From: Cryptomeria japonica
Taxonomy: Eukaryota; Streptophyta; Pinopsida; Cupressales; Cupressaceae
NCBI RefSeq assembly: GCF_030272615.1
Contig: NC_081413.1
Location: 337,868,802-337,932,801, forward strand
Length of the DNA stretch: 64,000 nucleotides
Direction of reading: 5' to 3'
Shown: in pieces, positions 34,441 to 45,515 of the stretch
How positions within the stretch are numbered: the stretch's first letter is position 1
Layout: each line of letters starts with the position of its first letter
The notes under the pieces: generated by a model
Database searches by the model: none
Seen by the model: the letters and a program-made list of their open reading frames with translations, nothing else
Told to the model about the DNA's origin: nothing
Position numbers and translations under genes: made by a program

Positions 34441-34704
34441 TTTCACTTTTTCACACACACAGGTAGGCTTCCCACCGTGGTTTTTCCCTTTATTAGATTT
34501 TCCATGTACAAATCTTAGTGTTATGTGTATGGTGTTTATTTTGTGATTATTGTTTATGATTAATTGGTTTATCTGCTATTCCGGTATTGATGTTTTGGGT
34601 TCTGGTATTAAAGTTTAAATTGCTAATGGTTCCAAAAATCTATGACAAATGATTCACCCCCCTCTTAGTTGTCTTTCGATTATTTGAGTTGTCTAACATA
34701 AATC
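34441..34704 (+). repeat. Copia-type LTR tail
   Basis: Contains CACCGTGGTTTTTCCCTTTA and, near its end, GATTCACCCCCCTCTTAGTT, then a terminal TTGTCTAACA. These resemble the ends of the other copia-type LTRs in this window (27549, 33058, 45256). The start is not resolved. Confidence 0.5.
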
Positions 34705-35222
34705 ACTATTAATATTTATTATATAGATATAAAGGATGAGGTTACACATATTTAATAAATGTTAAAAGTGAAGTCATCATTAGCTAAACTTTAATATTTA
34801 TTTTATTTTCCCCTTACACACACATGCATATGACAGAGGATGGTAGTGTTTTAGTAGCAGATTAGAGTGGATATATGGTAGTTTTGAGTAGGTTGAGCAT
34901 GATTTTAGGGATCTCTTTGGTTGCACATTGACTTGAGGGCATTTTAATATCATTTTGGCATCTTTTCATGCAGATTTGACACCTATTTTTTAGGATTTTC
35001 TTTTGAGCTCGGATTTCCGACTTCAGTTGGTTTTTGGAGAGTACAATTCTTTCTCTTAGGGTTTGCATACCCTAGTTTGTTGTATATAGAGTAAATCTCA
35101 TTATCTTTTTCCTTAGTTCTTTCCTTTATTATTCTCCCGCCTTAGGAGAATTTGCAGAGATTTGTAACTCATTTTTCATTGATATAGAAAAATTTACAAC
35201 AATTTTCAGTTCTATTTTGTTT
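34705..35222 (+). other. Noncoding interval before the TRIM, LTR- or leader-like
   Basis: AT-rich with no plausible coding frame. A TATA-like TATATAGAG near 35090 is followed by pyrimidine-rich sequence and ATTGATATAG, as in some plant gypsy LTRs. The same context continues right of the TRIM. Confidence 0.35.
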
Positions 35223-35227
35223 GCAAA
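35223..35227 (+). repeat. Target-site duplication GCAAA, left copy (TRIM)
   Basis: GCAAA directly precedes the TRIM and recurs at 35572-35576. Confidence 0.92.
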
Positions 35228-35571
35228 TGTTGGCAATGGGCCAGCATCCCTCACGAGGATTCACAACATGGTTTAATAACCTCATGTGGATTCTATAGCT
35301 CTAGTGGTTGTATCGATCATTAACAGGTCGATCTTTTGGTGCAATGAAAACCCTAGCTTGTAACAGGTGGTATCAGAGCTTGGTCACAGGTTTGAATCAC
35401 GTAGGCCGTGGCGAGTGATGCTAGGAGGGGGATTGTTGGTAGTGGGCCAGTGTCCCTCGTGGGGATTCGCGACATGGTTTAACAGCGTCCTATGGATTCT
35501 ATAAGTCTAGTGGTTGTATTGAGCATTGATAGGTTGATCTTTTGGTGCAACGACAACCCTAGCTTGTAACA
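35228..35571 (+). mobile_element. TRIM element (terminal-repeat retrotransposon in miniature), 344 bp
   Basis: Two 138 bp LTRs (35228-35365 and 35434-35571), both starting TGTTGG and ending CTTGTAACA, flank a 68 bp interior. The interior has an initiator-Met primer site (TGGTATCAGAGC at 35368-35379) and ends in a purine tract AGGAGGGGGAT. The LTRs differ at about 23 of 138 positions (about 83% identity), so the copy is old, yet its 5 bp target duplication is perfect. It codes for nothing and depends on proteins supplied in trans. Confidence 0.93.
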
Positions 35572-35576
35572 GCAAA
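35572..35576 (+). repeat. Target-site duplication GCAAA, right copy (TRIM)
   Basis: Matches 35223-35227. Confidence 0.92.
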
Positions 35577-36100
35577 GACTCCTTTTATTTATAGAATTTC
35601 ATAAGTTTTCCTTTGTAATTGTGTTTGTTCATGAAATATTTTATAGATGTAATTTTTGTGTTTTATTTGTAGCATTGAATCTTATATTTCTTTAGTGTGC
35701 ATGCATCATTGCTTTTTCAGTAAATCATAGGTCTTAGTTTGTGTTGTAGGTTTTCAGTCAATTTGTGTTGTGAAACTAGTTTTCCTTCCAAGTTATACTG
35801 ATTTTCTTAACCTTTCTAGGAATTACTTATGTGGTTGAAAAGTTAATTACCTTTTGTAAGTAGAGTTTTGTGGGTTTTTGTGAGTTATGACAAGTTTCAT
35901 CATTATTGTTTGGTGCATCACCTCTTAGAATAGTTTCAATTTCTAGTTTTTCCAATCATTTCTTACTCTTTTTCATACCCATCATTAGTTTTAGGAGGTA
36001 TTCAAAGGGAGATGACCCATAACTTGGACATTAAATCTCATTAAGAGTTAACCCAAAAGCTCATTTTTGTTTCCATGCTGCATAGGATTTCCTAAGTACT
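35577..36100. other. Noncoding interval between TRIM and copia remnant
   Basis: No coding frame recognised. It appears to continue the sequence that hosted the TRIM. The left end of the copia remnant is lost somewhere near 36100. Confidence 0.4.
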
Positions 36101-36113
36101 GGTATTGATTTGC

Positions 36114-36494
36114 TTAGCAAAAGCGGGTGCATCCTCTATGATAACAATTACCTTTAGTCTTTGTACCTGATGCAGTTTCAGTTTCAGAGCTACTCAAGAT
36201 ATTACATCTACCATCCTTTAATTGCAAGTCATATCCCTTATCAACCAACAATCCAACACTCAAAAGATTATGCTTGAGACCTTCAACATACAAGACATCA
36301 TATGTGTTATGCTTACCATTAAGAGAAATAACATCTCTACCATGACTTATACTAGCTTTATCATCTCCAAATCTTGCTACACCACCATCATACATTTTCA
36401 TACTCATAAACTTACTCTTATCACCTATCATATGATGAGATAAACTATTGTCAATAAACCATTCATCTTTCTCTTCAACTTTAGTTGTTGGCAT
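36114..36494 (-). pseudogene. Copia protease segment
   Basis: Reads KVEEKDEWFIDNSLSHHMIG with GDKSKFMSMKMYDGGVARFG and VISLNGKHNTYDVLYVEGLK, ending HNLLSVGLLVDKGYD. This is the copia aspartic protease plus the pre-integrase region. The active-site triplet is Asp-Asn-Ser instead of Asp-Ser-Gly, so the enzyme would be inactive even without the stops. About 380 bases are open. The coding sequence upstream is separated by the inserted solo LTR. Confidence 0.85.
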
Positions 36495-36523
36495 TGCATG
36501 AAGATTGCATTAATGATGTATAG

Positions 36524-37897
36524 TGTTGTCATTGATGTCTATAGCAACTAGTAATGGAGTTGTATTGCGACTGGTAATGATGCAATAGTGCAACTGATAG
36601 TAAAGTAGTGAATGAAACCCATATTGGTATTTCAAGCAGAGTGGTCAACCAGTAACCCTAAGTAGTTGATAGGCAGAACCCTAACCGATGGAGCTTGGTG
36701 AATCAGATGTGATGGTCTATGATCGAATGGTGATCAAAGATGAAGATGCCACATATGCATGATGCACGTGATGAGTTTCAAAGTGGTTTTGGCATGTGAA
36801 GATAATTGTTTATCTTGGGAATGAGAAAGTGCATAGCATGAAGTGATAACCGTGTTATGAGCTACATGATTTGATGTGCGATGATCTGGGAGCAATTGAT
36901 GTTGTCTAGAACAATGTGTAGCTGATTGCTATGTAGTCCAATGGTTTTGATTGAACTGATATGTTTGTGATCTCTATGATATTTGTAGGCTTTGTAATTT
37001 GTTATCGACCTATTGTATTTGTATTTAAGGTCGATGAGTTGTTTGTAATTGTTTTGAAAATTTTGGTTAAGTGTGGTAGTGTGATTATTACCAAACCAGA
37101 AGGAGTGTCTGTAGAATGTTGTGAAGGCATATAGGAGCAGAAAAGGATCTGAATAAGCAAGATAGTGCTATTACCAGATCAGCAAAGACCTCATTTTTCT
37201 CTAACCATTACAACAATTAAATCCCCTAACAGGGTAAGCTTTAATAGGCTTGGTGTTGTTTAAATCCTCTAACTAGGTGGTCCATTAGCTTGGATTGGAA
37301 ATCCTCTACCGAGGATACTCTTAATAGGGTATTGCCTCTAACAGGGTATTATAGTCAATCCCTTAACCGGGTGGTCCCTAACTAGATCTGTTCTTAACAT
37401 GATATTATTATATAAGCTTCTAACAAGGCTTGGATCCTAACAGGGTGAACTTTAGAAGAGTTAAGAATAATTATGGGTATTCATCCCCAACGTGAATTTT
37501 CCCATTTGGGTTTCAATGTAAAAAATCATTGTGTCAAGTGCTGAATGATTTTATGGATATGTTTTGATATGGTTGATATGATTAACTGGTAAAACCACTT
37601 AGATATGTTTTGATGACCGGAAGTAATCTGAAATGAGCTATTACTAATATTAGTAAAGTGATTTAATGTTTTGGTTAAATGGTATTTGAGTTTCAAATCT
37701 ATTACATTGTATCATTGATGTTTTGGTCAACCGACAAAGTTTGACAGTGCAGTTACAGTTTTTGTTATAGTAACTAAACCGGTTAAGTTTAGCAAGTTGT
37801 TGATGAGTTGGTTTTAAGTGTCGTGAAAGTTTAGTATATTTTCTATCTATTGATTCACCTCCCTGTCTCAGTAGTTGACCGAATCCTTATTGTTTCA
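36524..37897 (+). repeat. Solo LTR (copia type) inserted in the copia protease region
   Basis: Starts TGTTGTCATTGATGTC and ends near CCTTATTGTTTCA, preceded by GATTCACCTCCCTGTCTCA, the usual tail of these LTRs. It has no internal region. Deleting it rejoins the minus-strand frame as ALVANDNI followed by HH, a TAA, then CNLHAM. The flanking duplication is imperfect (TATAG before, TTATA after). Inside, CTAACAGGGT-like motifs recur seven or more times between 37210 and 37450. Confidence 0.75.
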
Positions 37898-37901
37898 TTA
37901 T

Positions 37902-38963
37902 ATTATCATTAGCAACCAAAGCTTTTTCTTCAATAATGTAGCTAGTAGAATTAGTAATCATTGAATCATCTTCCTTGATAGAAATGAACACCCACTCATC
38001 TCCTAAATATATTTTATCAGACTCATCATCTGTCACACCTTCATCAGTAGAGAAGAAACACTTCTTTGGATATTTACTTATAGGGCTTAAATGGCTTCTT
38101 AGAAGCTCTTTCGGGACACCTTGAGGCAAAATATCCTATCTTATTGCATGGAAAACATTTAAGAGGTAACTTTCCTTCATACTTACTAATACCTTTAGGT
38201 AATCTTCTGGAAATTAGGGCTTCAAGATCTTAAAGATCTATTTCATCATCTTCAATTTCTCTCATCTCCTTCTCATATCTGGATACTCTTGTTGAACTTT
38301 ATCCCGGTTCATATTTCCGTTTCCCAGATATAGTAGCTTTGAATGCAGATTTAGATTTATGAGGGGCTTCACCAAACTCACTCAACTGAAAAGCAACCCA
38401 ATCAACAGGTCTCTAGTCACATTTGTCACCGTCTGAATCTCTTCAATAGCAGCAACCTTGTGCTTGTAAGAAGGAGGCAAGGATCTTAGCACTTTAGCAA
38501 CAATCTCAAATTATTCCAATACTCTACTAGCACATATGATGTTCAACACAATCTCATTCACTTTCTACATAAAGGATGTAATGTTCTCATCTTCACCCAT
38601 CTTCAATATTTCATACGTTCCCTTCAATCTCTACAACTTAGCAACTTTCACATGGTTGTCACCTTCATACAAATTCTCTATCTTCTTCCAAATATCATGA
38701 GCATTCTACAAATCCATCACATTAGTCATCTCAAAATCAAACAAGGAACTCAACAATGCTTCCTTAGCTCTAATATTGAATTAAACTTCCTTTATCTCAT
38801 CCGGAGTGGTAGGACCACTCCAAGGAGCATTATACACATTCTTAGTAATCTTCCAATAGTCTTCACCAATGCATCACAAATGACATTCCATCCAGTTCTT
38901 CTAGAGAGTGTAATTCATTCCATCAAACCTCAGACTATCCTTCTTAAAAGCAAACGTTGTCAT
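37902..38963 (-). pseudogene. Copia Gag (UBN2 type) with degraded zinc knuckle
   Basis: Starts at ATG 38961-38963 (MTTFAFKKDSLRFDG). The UBN2 core is clear: KEALLSSLFDFEMTNVMDL, HDIWKKIENLYEGDNHVKVAKL, RLKGTYEILKMGEDENITSF, VLRSLPPSYKHKVAAIEEIQ. At about 38115-38160 the knuckle reads CFPCNKIGYFASRC, with Tyr in place of the zinc-binding His. The linker DEGVTDDESDKIYLGDEW follows. Many TAG stops fall at positions where Gln is expected. Confidence 0.85.
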
Positions 38964-39005
38964 CTCGGATCTCCTCAAGTGGTCAAGCTTATTCCAGAGG
39001 ATCTA

Positions 39006-39019
39006 TCTCTAATACCAAA
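39006..39019 (-). other. Primer-binding site of the copia element (decayed)
   Basis: The minus strand reads TTTGGTATTAGAGA directly after the LTR end; it matches the initiator-Met site except for one C to T change. Confidence 0.7.
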
Positions 39020-40081
39020 TGTTGGCAACAATGCAACAAACTGAGAGGGGGGGGAATCAGTTTACTCAAACTTTACACAATTAAAATTTAAATTCATATC
39101 TAATTATTAGCAATGAAAACATAAACCATCACCACATCAGTAACACACATAACACCAATATTTTTGATGTGGAAAACCCGGTTAAAGGAAAAACAACGAC
39201 GGGAACCTACCCAAAATGAGATAATACTCTATTAGGAGTAAGTATAATTATTAAAATTGGGAATGCACATGCATTCATACACACCACCTAGAGATCACTG
39301 CTCAAATCACAAGAAGGGCTACAACCCCAAGGAAGACTCATTGTCTTACAAAGAAGGATGAAAATCTAGATTACATGAATTGTGAAAATAGCATCTCCTA
39401 ATATCTAGTTACAGTTTTGGTTAAGCACATATATTCAAAACAATGCAACCAAGAAACACTACCAAGAATTAAGAATCAAACATCTGCAATATGCTACAAT
39501 CACCAAGAATGTCAAATAACACACATAACACTACTGGATCAAGAGAATGATAAAAAAACATGCACAACAATCAATGTGGACCATCAACATGGATAGGACC
39601 CAATATAGAAACATCCACAAGAAACATGAATCACACCAAAAATAACTACAACATCACCAATTACTAGAATTTCAATCATCATTTTATCAAACCTCAAGAA
39701 CACACATTGAACTAACTATCAAACTGAAAGATTCACTTGCAGACTTCCAAATCATGAACCATGTGAATTGAGGACACACATGAATGTCCCAAACACTCTA
39801 CAAATCTGCAAACCAAGATAATACAATTTGAGAGCAATATGAAGCACAAACCAAAATATCGAATAACATGAACAACTGAATAACCAGTCATAATATTAGA
39901 CCTCATAACTTGATCAAATCAACATGCAAATCACTGAAACTTTCTAAATCAATTAAACATGCATATATCAAAACCCATCAAACCGCAATAGCTCATCTGC
40001 AACATACTGACCAAATCAACTCATGTAATCTAATTGCAATACTAGAATACATAGAAGAATATGTTGACATCAATGACAACA
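39020..40081 (-). repeat. 5' LTR of the minus-strand copia element
   Basis: On the minus strand it starts TGTTGTCATTGATGTC and ends TTGTTGCCAACA next to the primer site. The tail carries the CCCCCCCCTCTCAGT block seen in related LTRs. Its first 16 bases equal those of the solo LTR at 36524, though the bodies differ. Confidence 0.8.
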
Positions 40082-40390
40082 CATCATTCCAGCAAACTTT
40101 TCAACAATATCCAACAAATTTTGTGTATGATCAGGATTTTTATGCCTAATTCAAGCATTAAAGAAGTGGAGACATTATTTATGAACTAAGGAGTTCATGT
40201 TGTATATCGATCATCAAGCTTTATAATATCTGAAAAATAAAGGTAAGTTGAATCAAAGACACATGAAATGGGTGGAGTTCTTGAAGAGTTATACTTTTGT
40301 TTTGAAGCATAGAAGTGGGAAGTCAAATAAAGTTGTTGATGGCAATAGGAGAAGGAGGAATTTTCTGATAGAGATGAGAGTAGAAGTATC
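40082..40390 (+). pseudogene. Chromovirus RNase H, C-terminal part
   Basis: Reads YDQDFYA, then (shifted) IQALKKWRHYL, a stop, TKEFMLYIDHQAL, LNQRHMKWVEFLKSYTFVLK and HRSGKSNKVVDGNRRR. This matches the end of Ty3 RNase H and the start of the integrase linker. The copia LTR cuts its beginning. Confidence 0.8.
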
Positions 40391-41670
40391 GGGTTTGGAG
40401 GAATTGAATAAATTGTATGAGAATGACCCTAATTTTGCAAAACCTTGGAGAGCTTGCATAAAACCAGTTACAATAGATAGGAGTATGTGGATATATTATT
40501 TCATTGAAGATGAGACATTGTTTAGAGGAAAATAGTTGTCTATACCCCGGAGCTCTATGAGGGAAAACCTAATAAAATAGAAGCATAGTGGAAGATTACC
40601 AGGACACTTTGGTGTTGATAAGACAGTAGCCTTGGTTAGTGAGAATAAATTTTGGCCTCGAATTCATAAGGATGTTACAAAATTTGTTTAGAGCTGCAAA
40701 ATTTGTCAACTTGAAAAAGGTAGTAGTCAAAATGTTGGATTGTATAAGTCTTTGACAATTCTGGAAAGACCTTGGGAGGACATAAGCATGGATTTCATAC
40801 TTGGATTGCCTAAGACATAGAGGGAATGATTATATATTTGTGGTGGTGGATAGATTATCAAAGATGGAACATTTCATACCCTATAAGAAGACAACAAATG
40901 ATATGCATATAGTTGACTTTTTTTTCAAGGAGGTGGTGAGATTACATGGATTACCTAAGAGCATAGTTTCTAACAAAGATACTAAGTTTGTTGGATATTT
41001 CTGGAAAACACTTTGGAATAAGATAAAAATAGATTTGAAATTCAGTTCTACTTTTTGCCTACAGACTATTGGACAAAAAGAATTAGTAAATTGGAGTTTA
41101 GGAAATTTGTTGAGATGCTTAGTTGGAGAGAATTTACCATAAGTTGGGACTTGATTCTTGCACAAGAAAAGTTTGCCTACAATAATTTAGTGAACAGGAG
41201 TACTAGAGGAACACCTTTTGAGATTGTTACTGGAATACACCATAGAGGTATATCAGAGTTAAAGGATATCATTACAAAGGATAAAAGTAGTGTAGAGGAA
41301 GGAGTATTTGTAAACAATATGAGGACAATACATAGTCGAGTCAAACAATATTTGGAGGACATGAATAGTGGGTATAAGGAAAAGACAGATGAAAAGAGGA
41401 GACAAAAAGAATTCAAAGTTGGAGATGAAGTGATGTTGTATATGAGAAAAGAAAGATTTCTAGTTGGTACCTATAATAAGTTGAAGATGAGGAAGTTTGG
41501 ACCTTGTAAGATCTTGAGGAAATTTAGTTTTGGAAATGCATATGAAGTGGAGTTACCTAATACCCTATGTATTTCACCTATTTTCAACATTGAAGATCTA
41601 TATCAGTATCATGAGGTAGAATTCATTGAAGACAACATAATAGACTTGGAGAAGAATATGCCCTAGAGGG
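40391..41670 (+). pseudogene. Chromovirus integrase
   Basis: The zinc-binding region is GRLPGHFGVDKTVALVSENK, then FWPRIHKDVTKFV, a stop, [10 protein letters not shown]. The core shows [14 protein letters not shown] (Asp), [38 protein letters not shown] (Asp). The distal part is recovered in another frame: AYNNLVNRSTRGTPFEIVTG, VGDEVMLYMRKERF, KLKMRKFGPCKILRKFSFGN and ELPNTLCISPIFNIEDLYQY. Frameshifts lie near 41060-41150. The order matches chromovirus integrases. Confidence 0.88.
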
Positions 41671-41832
41671 TACTAGACTAGATTGAAGAGATTCTGGACA
41701 ACAGAATTGGGCATAGCACCTGATGCAGAGGGTATCTTGTGAAAAGGAAGGACAAACCAATTGAAGACTCATCATGGATTTCTCAGGCTGAGGTAGACCA
41801 TCTTGGTTTTCCTCTAGCCCCTAAAAAGTGAG
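41671..41832 (+). pseudogene. Chromodomain at the integrase C-terminus
   Basis: Reads IEEILDNRIGHST, a stop, then RGYLVKRKDKPIEDSSWISQ and AEVDHLGFPLAPKK before the end. The shape (ILD..., YLVK-WKGxP-like, SW) is that of the chromovirus chromodomain, which targets integration to marked chromatin. It identifies the fragment as a chromovirus. Confidence 0.8.
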
Positions 41833-41861
41833 GAACTCACTTTTTATCAACCCCGAATATT

Positions 41862-42640
41862 TGATGCAGGAGCATCCCTGTTCTTGGCAATCATGCATCA
41901 ACCAAAAACATTTTCATTTTGGTTTATCTCTTGTTCAATTTGGTTTTTTGTAGTTTCAACATTTCATTCTACATTTTGCTTCATTTGCTCAATCGATCTT
42001 GCAAAGCTATATTTTGTTCATGAACATGCTCATCTACCTTATCCTAGGTCTATAGGTCGTTTGGGGTTTTTTCTAGCAAGTTATCACTTCCAGAATATGG
42101 GACAATTTTCTAGCCTGTGCACCATTGCCGCTTAGACCTATTTACTGATGGGAATCTTGCAGATCATTTTTATAGCTTGTGGAGCCTACTTTTGTGTCCT
42201 TTGATGTTCCTTGGTTCATGTTCAATCTTCCCTTGGGTCTGCACTTCATTCTATGTTTTTTTCAAAGGATTCCTTTTGATGGAAGCCAACTTAGTTGTTC
42301 TACAAATTATATCTTCTTCATCAACATGTGTTTTCATCTTGGCTGACACAGATCATCCTAGAGCTATGAATATCATTTAAATCAATGTAATTTAGCATAT
42401 GGCAGATAGATTTTAGCAGATATAAGATTGATCATAAGATTAGGGCATCTAAAGTTGGCTCGCATTCTTGCTTGATCCCAAATACTATATTTTGAGCATG
42501 TTTGTAATTAGGCTTGTGTGTCAAATCTGAAAGCCCACATGTTGCCAACCGATTTGTAATTGAATTTTATAATATAATATGTTGTATTCTACATTGCCTC
42601 CATCACATTGTTTTGCTTTCGTTGTGTTTACTCTTGCTGC
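41862..42640 (+). repeat. Putative 3' LTR of the chromovirus fragment
   Basis: Noncoding sequence after the chromodomain, starting TGATGCAGGAGCATCCCTG. It has no second copy here and no clear end, so the assignment rests on position only. Confidence 0.35.
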
Positions 42641-42699
42641 ACAATTTGTATTGTTCTCCTTGAGGACTCTCCCACCATCACTACTTCACAATAAGCTTA

Positions 42700-43779
42700 T
42701 GATAGGTCTAACTGATGAAGTAATGAAGGATACAAAGAAAATCCTTAAACCAATTTTGCAAAAAAATTAATATGATGTTGTGTCATCCATTTCGGAAGTG
42801 CAAAAAGATAAAGAACAAGATGCACAAGATAATGTAAATGATTCCTCTATTGTGGAAGAGAAAAGTTCAGATAAAAGGATGTAGGATGAGAAGGATAAGA
42901 AAGAAGATGAGGTAGTTAAAGAAAAAAAGTTGAGGATACACAAAATCCTCCCGTACAGCCTCCGGTGACTAGCATCTCAGCTAAGGGTGATGATGCTAAA
43001 GAGACTAAAGTCACTGAGGTAAGAGACATTGTCAGTGCAGTAAAGGAGTTATTAGAGAAGAATAAAGATATTTTGGATGATCCTAAACTCTCACAAGGTC
43101 TTGTAAATTTTTCCTCTCTCTGATCCAAAAATTGAAGTTTGCATCTTTTACACAAGCTAAAGCAAGAGAGGAGATTTTGAAATCTCATAATGAGGACAGT
43201 AAACTATTGAGATAGGCATCCAAAATTTTGGAGAAACAAGTGCCCTCCTTTGTAAAGGATCCATCTGAGTCCACATCTAGCCAATTTAAATCCTTGATTA
43301 CCGCTGTAAATACACATTTTGAAATAGTTGAAAAATCAACACAAGCCTTATCCTGAAAGGAGTTTGACATCAAAAGGTTTGATATGATGAAAAATATAAT
43401 TATAAGTGATAGAAAGTTGTTGATTACATGCATTAAGACTATTGAGGAAATTTTGACTAAAGACAAAAATGTATATAAGTCATGCTTGTAATTATCTAAG
43501 TTTGTTGGCAATTTTGATAAGGAGATCAAGGATAATGAAGACAAATTGGCAATCATATCATAGTCCTTTGATCCTCTGTCAGTAGCATTAGTGAGTATTT
43601 AGGAGAGTCAAGTGATTCCAATACTTGAAAAAATCATGAATCTAATGCATGAGAAGCACAAAATGATTAGCAGAGTAAGTGAACTTAGGTGTCTTATTGC
43701 ACCTAAAATGGAGACTTTGATGAGTGCCTTGAGTGAAGCTAATGATGTAGCAGTCACATTTGATCCGATGGATTTGTAA
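42700..43779 (+). pseudogene. C-terminal part of an accessory coiled-coil protein (second accessory-protein LTR element)
   Basis: Degraded plus-strand frame: SSISEVQKDKEQDAQDNVND, PPVTSISAKGDDAKETKVTE, VRDIVSAVKELLEKNKDILD, SQFKSLITAVNTHFEIVEKS, LSKFVGNFDKEIKDNEDKLA and MEKIMNLMHEKHKMISRVSE-like helices, ending VAVTFDPMDL. Charge and helix pattern, and the position just before a polypurine tract and LTR, parallel the accessory ORF of the pol-less element at 26436-33058. I cannot show sequence homology by eye. The N-terminal part is missing. Confidence 0.5.
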
Positions 43780-44147
43780 ACAACTAAGATATAGTTTTTA
43801 TTATTCAGTGTTCACATATCCATTTTGGAATGCATGAAGAATAATTGGGACAATGATTAGGCCTTGTTAAATAACCTTTTTGCTGATTTATTTAAGTTCA
43901 TATAAATATGCATAGTCTGTGTGTATATATCAGATATTGTACATAAACTTTTGATGAGACTTTTAGTTTTCAAAACCACATCTTTTCCATTGATGTCAAA
44001 GGGGGAGTGTAGGACAGTGAAAAATGTTCATCTTAGGGAGAGTTTTTGACTTTTGGAGTCTGGTTGTTAGTTTTTTGGTTGCAGTGTATAGTGTTTTGGT
44101 TTTGGTTCCGACACATAGTCATTTTTCACTATGTTGCCATCAATGCC

Positions 44148-44158
44148 AAAGGGGGAGA
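44148..44158 (+). other. Polypurine tract
   Basis: AAAGGGGGAGA directly before the TG of the LTR at 44160, as in plant copia-type 3' ends. Confidence 0.8.
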
Positions 44159-44159
44159 T

Positions 44160-45256
44160 TGTTGGCAAGAGACACTACATAGATGAACCAATATTGTTAT
44201 TGATGGCAACTAATGTTGAGGCACCCATCCGTATAGCTCAGTTTGTTCATATCGAAAGAGTGATTGATTTTGGTTAAGTCCGACAGACTGGAAAACATAG
44301 TATTTGGCAAAGAACAATTTGGTTGATCTATACTTCAATACATGTTTATATCTTGTATTACAAATCTTAGGGAAGCATTATGGATGTGTTATCTACCATA
44401 TTATAGGTTTATGGTATCCAATGTTGACTCATGGTTGAGTTAGATGATCCAATGTGTTGGTTCTCAGTTTGATAGAGCAGTTTAGCATTATCATGTAAAT
44501 AATCATTGTGTGGATTGATTTTGTTGCTCAGTTATGTGATTATGGCATGTTGTTAGACAATTTTGGTAGCATGTGGACAATTCTTTTTGTTCTGCATATG
44601 CATTGTAGTTCAAAATGAGCAAACTTGGTATACATATTTCATTATTTTTAAAATGTTCTTGAAACCAACATGTAGAATATCTAATTTTATATTGTAGATA
44701 TAAAAGATCGATGGATATCATTATTTTTTATATTGGTGTGTGTGTGAATAGTGTTTGTGATCGATTGTGCATAGTTTCACATGCACAAGTGAAATATTTT
44801 TTTTTTTGGAATATTGAAGAACAACAAAACATAGCAATGTGAGATCAAGAGTTTTGTGCTTAATCAAAACTATGCCTTGGCATTTGAAGATTCTATTTTT
44901 TAGTTCAGACATTTCAATTATCTTTTGTAAAAGATATTATAAGATAGTGAGTATTCTCAAGGTTGTAGCCCTTATTGTTTTGAGCACTGTGCTTGAATGT
45001 ATGTGCATTCCCCTATGTGATATTTATATACTTCTGGAGAGTATATTTTTATTGTGGGTTCATCCTCACCATGTTTTTTCTCTTAATTGGGTTTCCACGT
45101 AAAAATATTGGTGTTTTGGTGTTGCTATTGATTGCTTTGCGTTTATGCATTTTCCTTTTGTTCATTTACATCAAGTGGTTGAAAGAACAAGTTAACAAAG
45201 TTAAAAATTGCAGAACACTTATTCACCCCCCCTCTCAGTGTTCCTTGATTCTAACA
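44160..45256 (+). repeat. Copia-type LTR
   Basis: Starts TGTTGGCAAGAGACACTAC after a polypurine tract and ends CTTGATTCTAACA after CACCCCCCCTCTCAGT. The 1.1 kb length fits its relatives. The bases after the end (AAGTTGTATCATG) resemble a decayed TTGGTATCAG primer site, so it might also serve as a 5' LTR of a further, unrecognisable element. Confidence 0.78.
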
Positions 45257-45475
45257 AAGTTGTATCATGTTTTTGTGCTTCAAAAATGTGCTTGCGAAAG
45301 TTAGAGGATATGATCATTCCAGGTCTAGCCAACCTTGAATGTTTTCTATATTTTTCTTTCTACTCTAGTGCTTGCAACATGTGATCTGACCATTGAAATA
45401 TTCATGAAGGAAAGCATGTAGAAGACCGATGGATAAGTATTCTTGGTGAAAGTGTTCATTAGGTTGACTTGGTGC

Positions 45476-45482
<7 letters not shown>

Positions 45483-45513
<31 letters not shown>
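45483..45513. repeat. (TG)n microsatellite
   Basis: About 15 perfect TG dinucleotides, preceded by a short AT run. Confidence 0.95.

Positions 45514-45515
<2 letters not shown>

Larger units (their letters stand above)
36100..40081 (-). mobile_element. Ty1/copia element, 3' truncated, interrupted by a solo LTR
   Basis: Minus strand: 5' LTR (39020-40081), primer site, UBN2-type gag, zinc knuckle and protease region, then truncated. Integrase, RT and the 3' LTR are absent. A plus-strand solo LTR (36524-37897) lies between the zinc-knuckle linker and the protease. Confidence 0.85.
40082..41860 (+). mobile_element. Chromovirus (Ty3) pol 3' end, fragment
   Basis: Plus-strand RNase H end, integrase and chromodomain. 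The left boundary coincides with the copia LTR end, so the copia element probably inserted into this chromovirus. The upstream half (gag, protease, RT) was not found to the left. Confidence 0.82.

Noticed and set aside
42117-42380. Hydrophobic frame after the chromovirus fragment
   Set aside because: Lies in probable LTR sequence; no conserved motif and no start context that would single it out.
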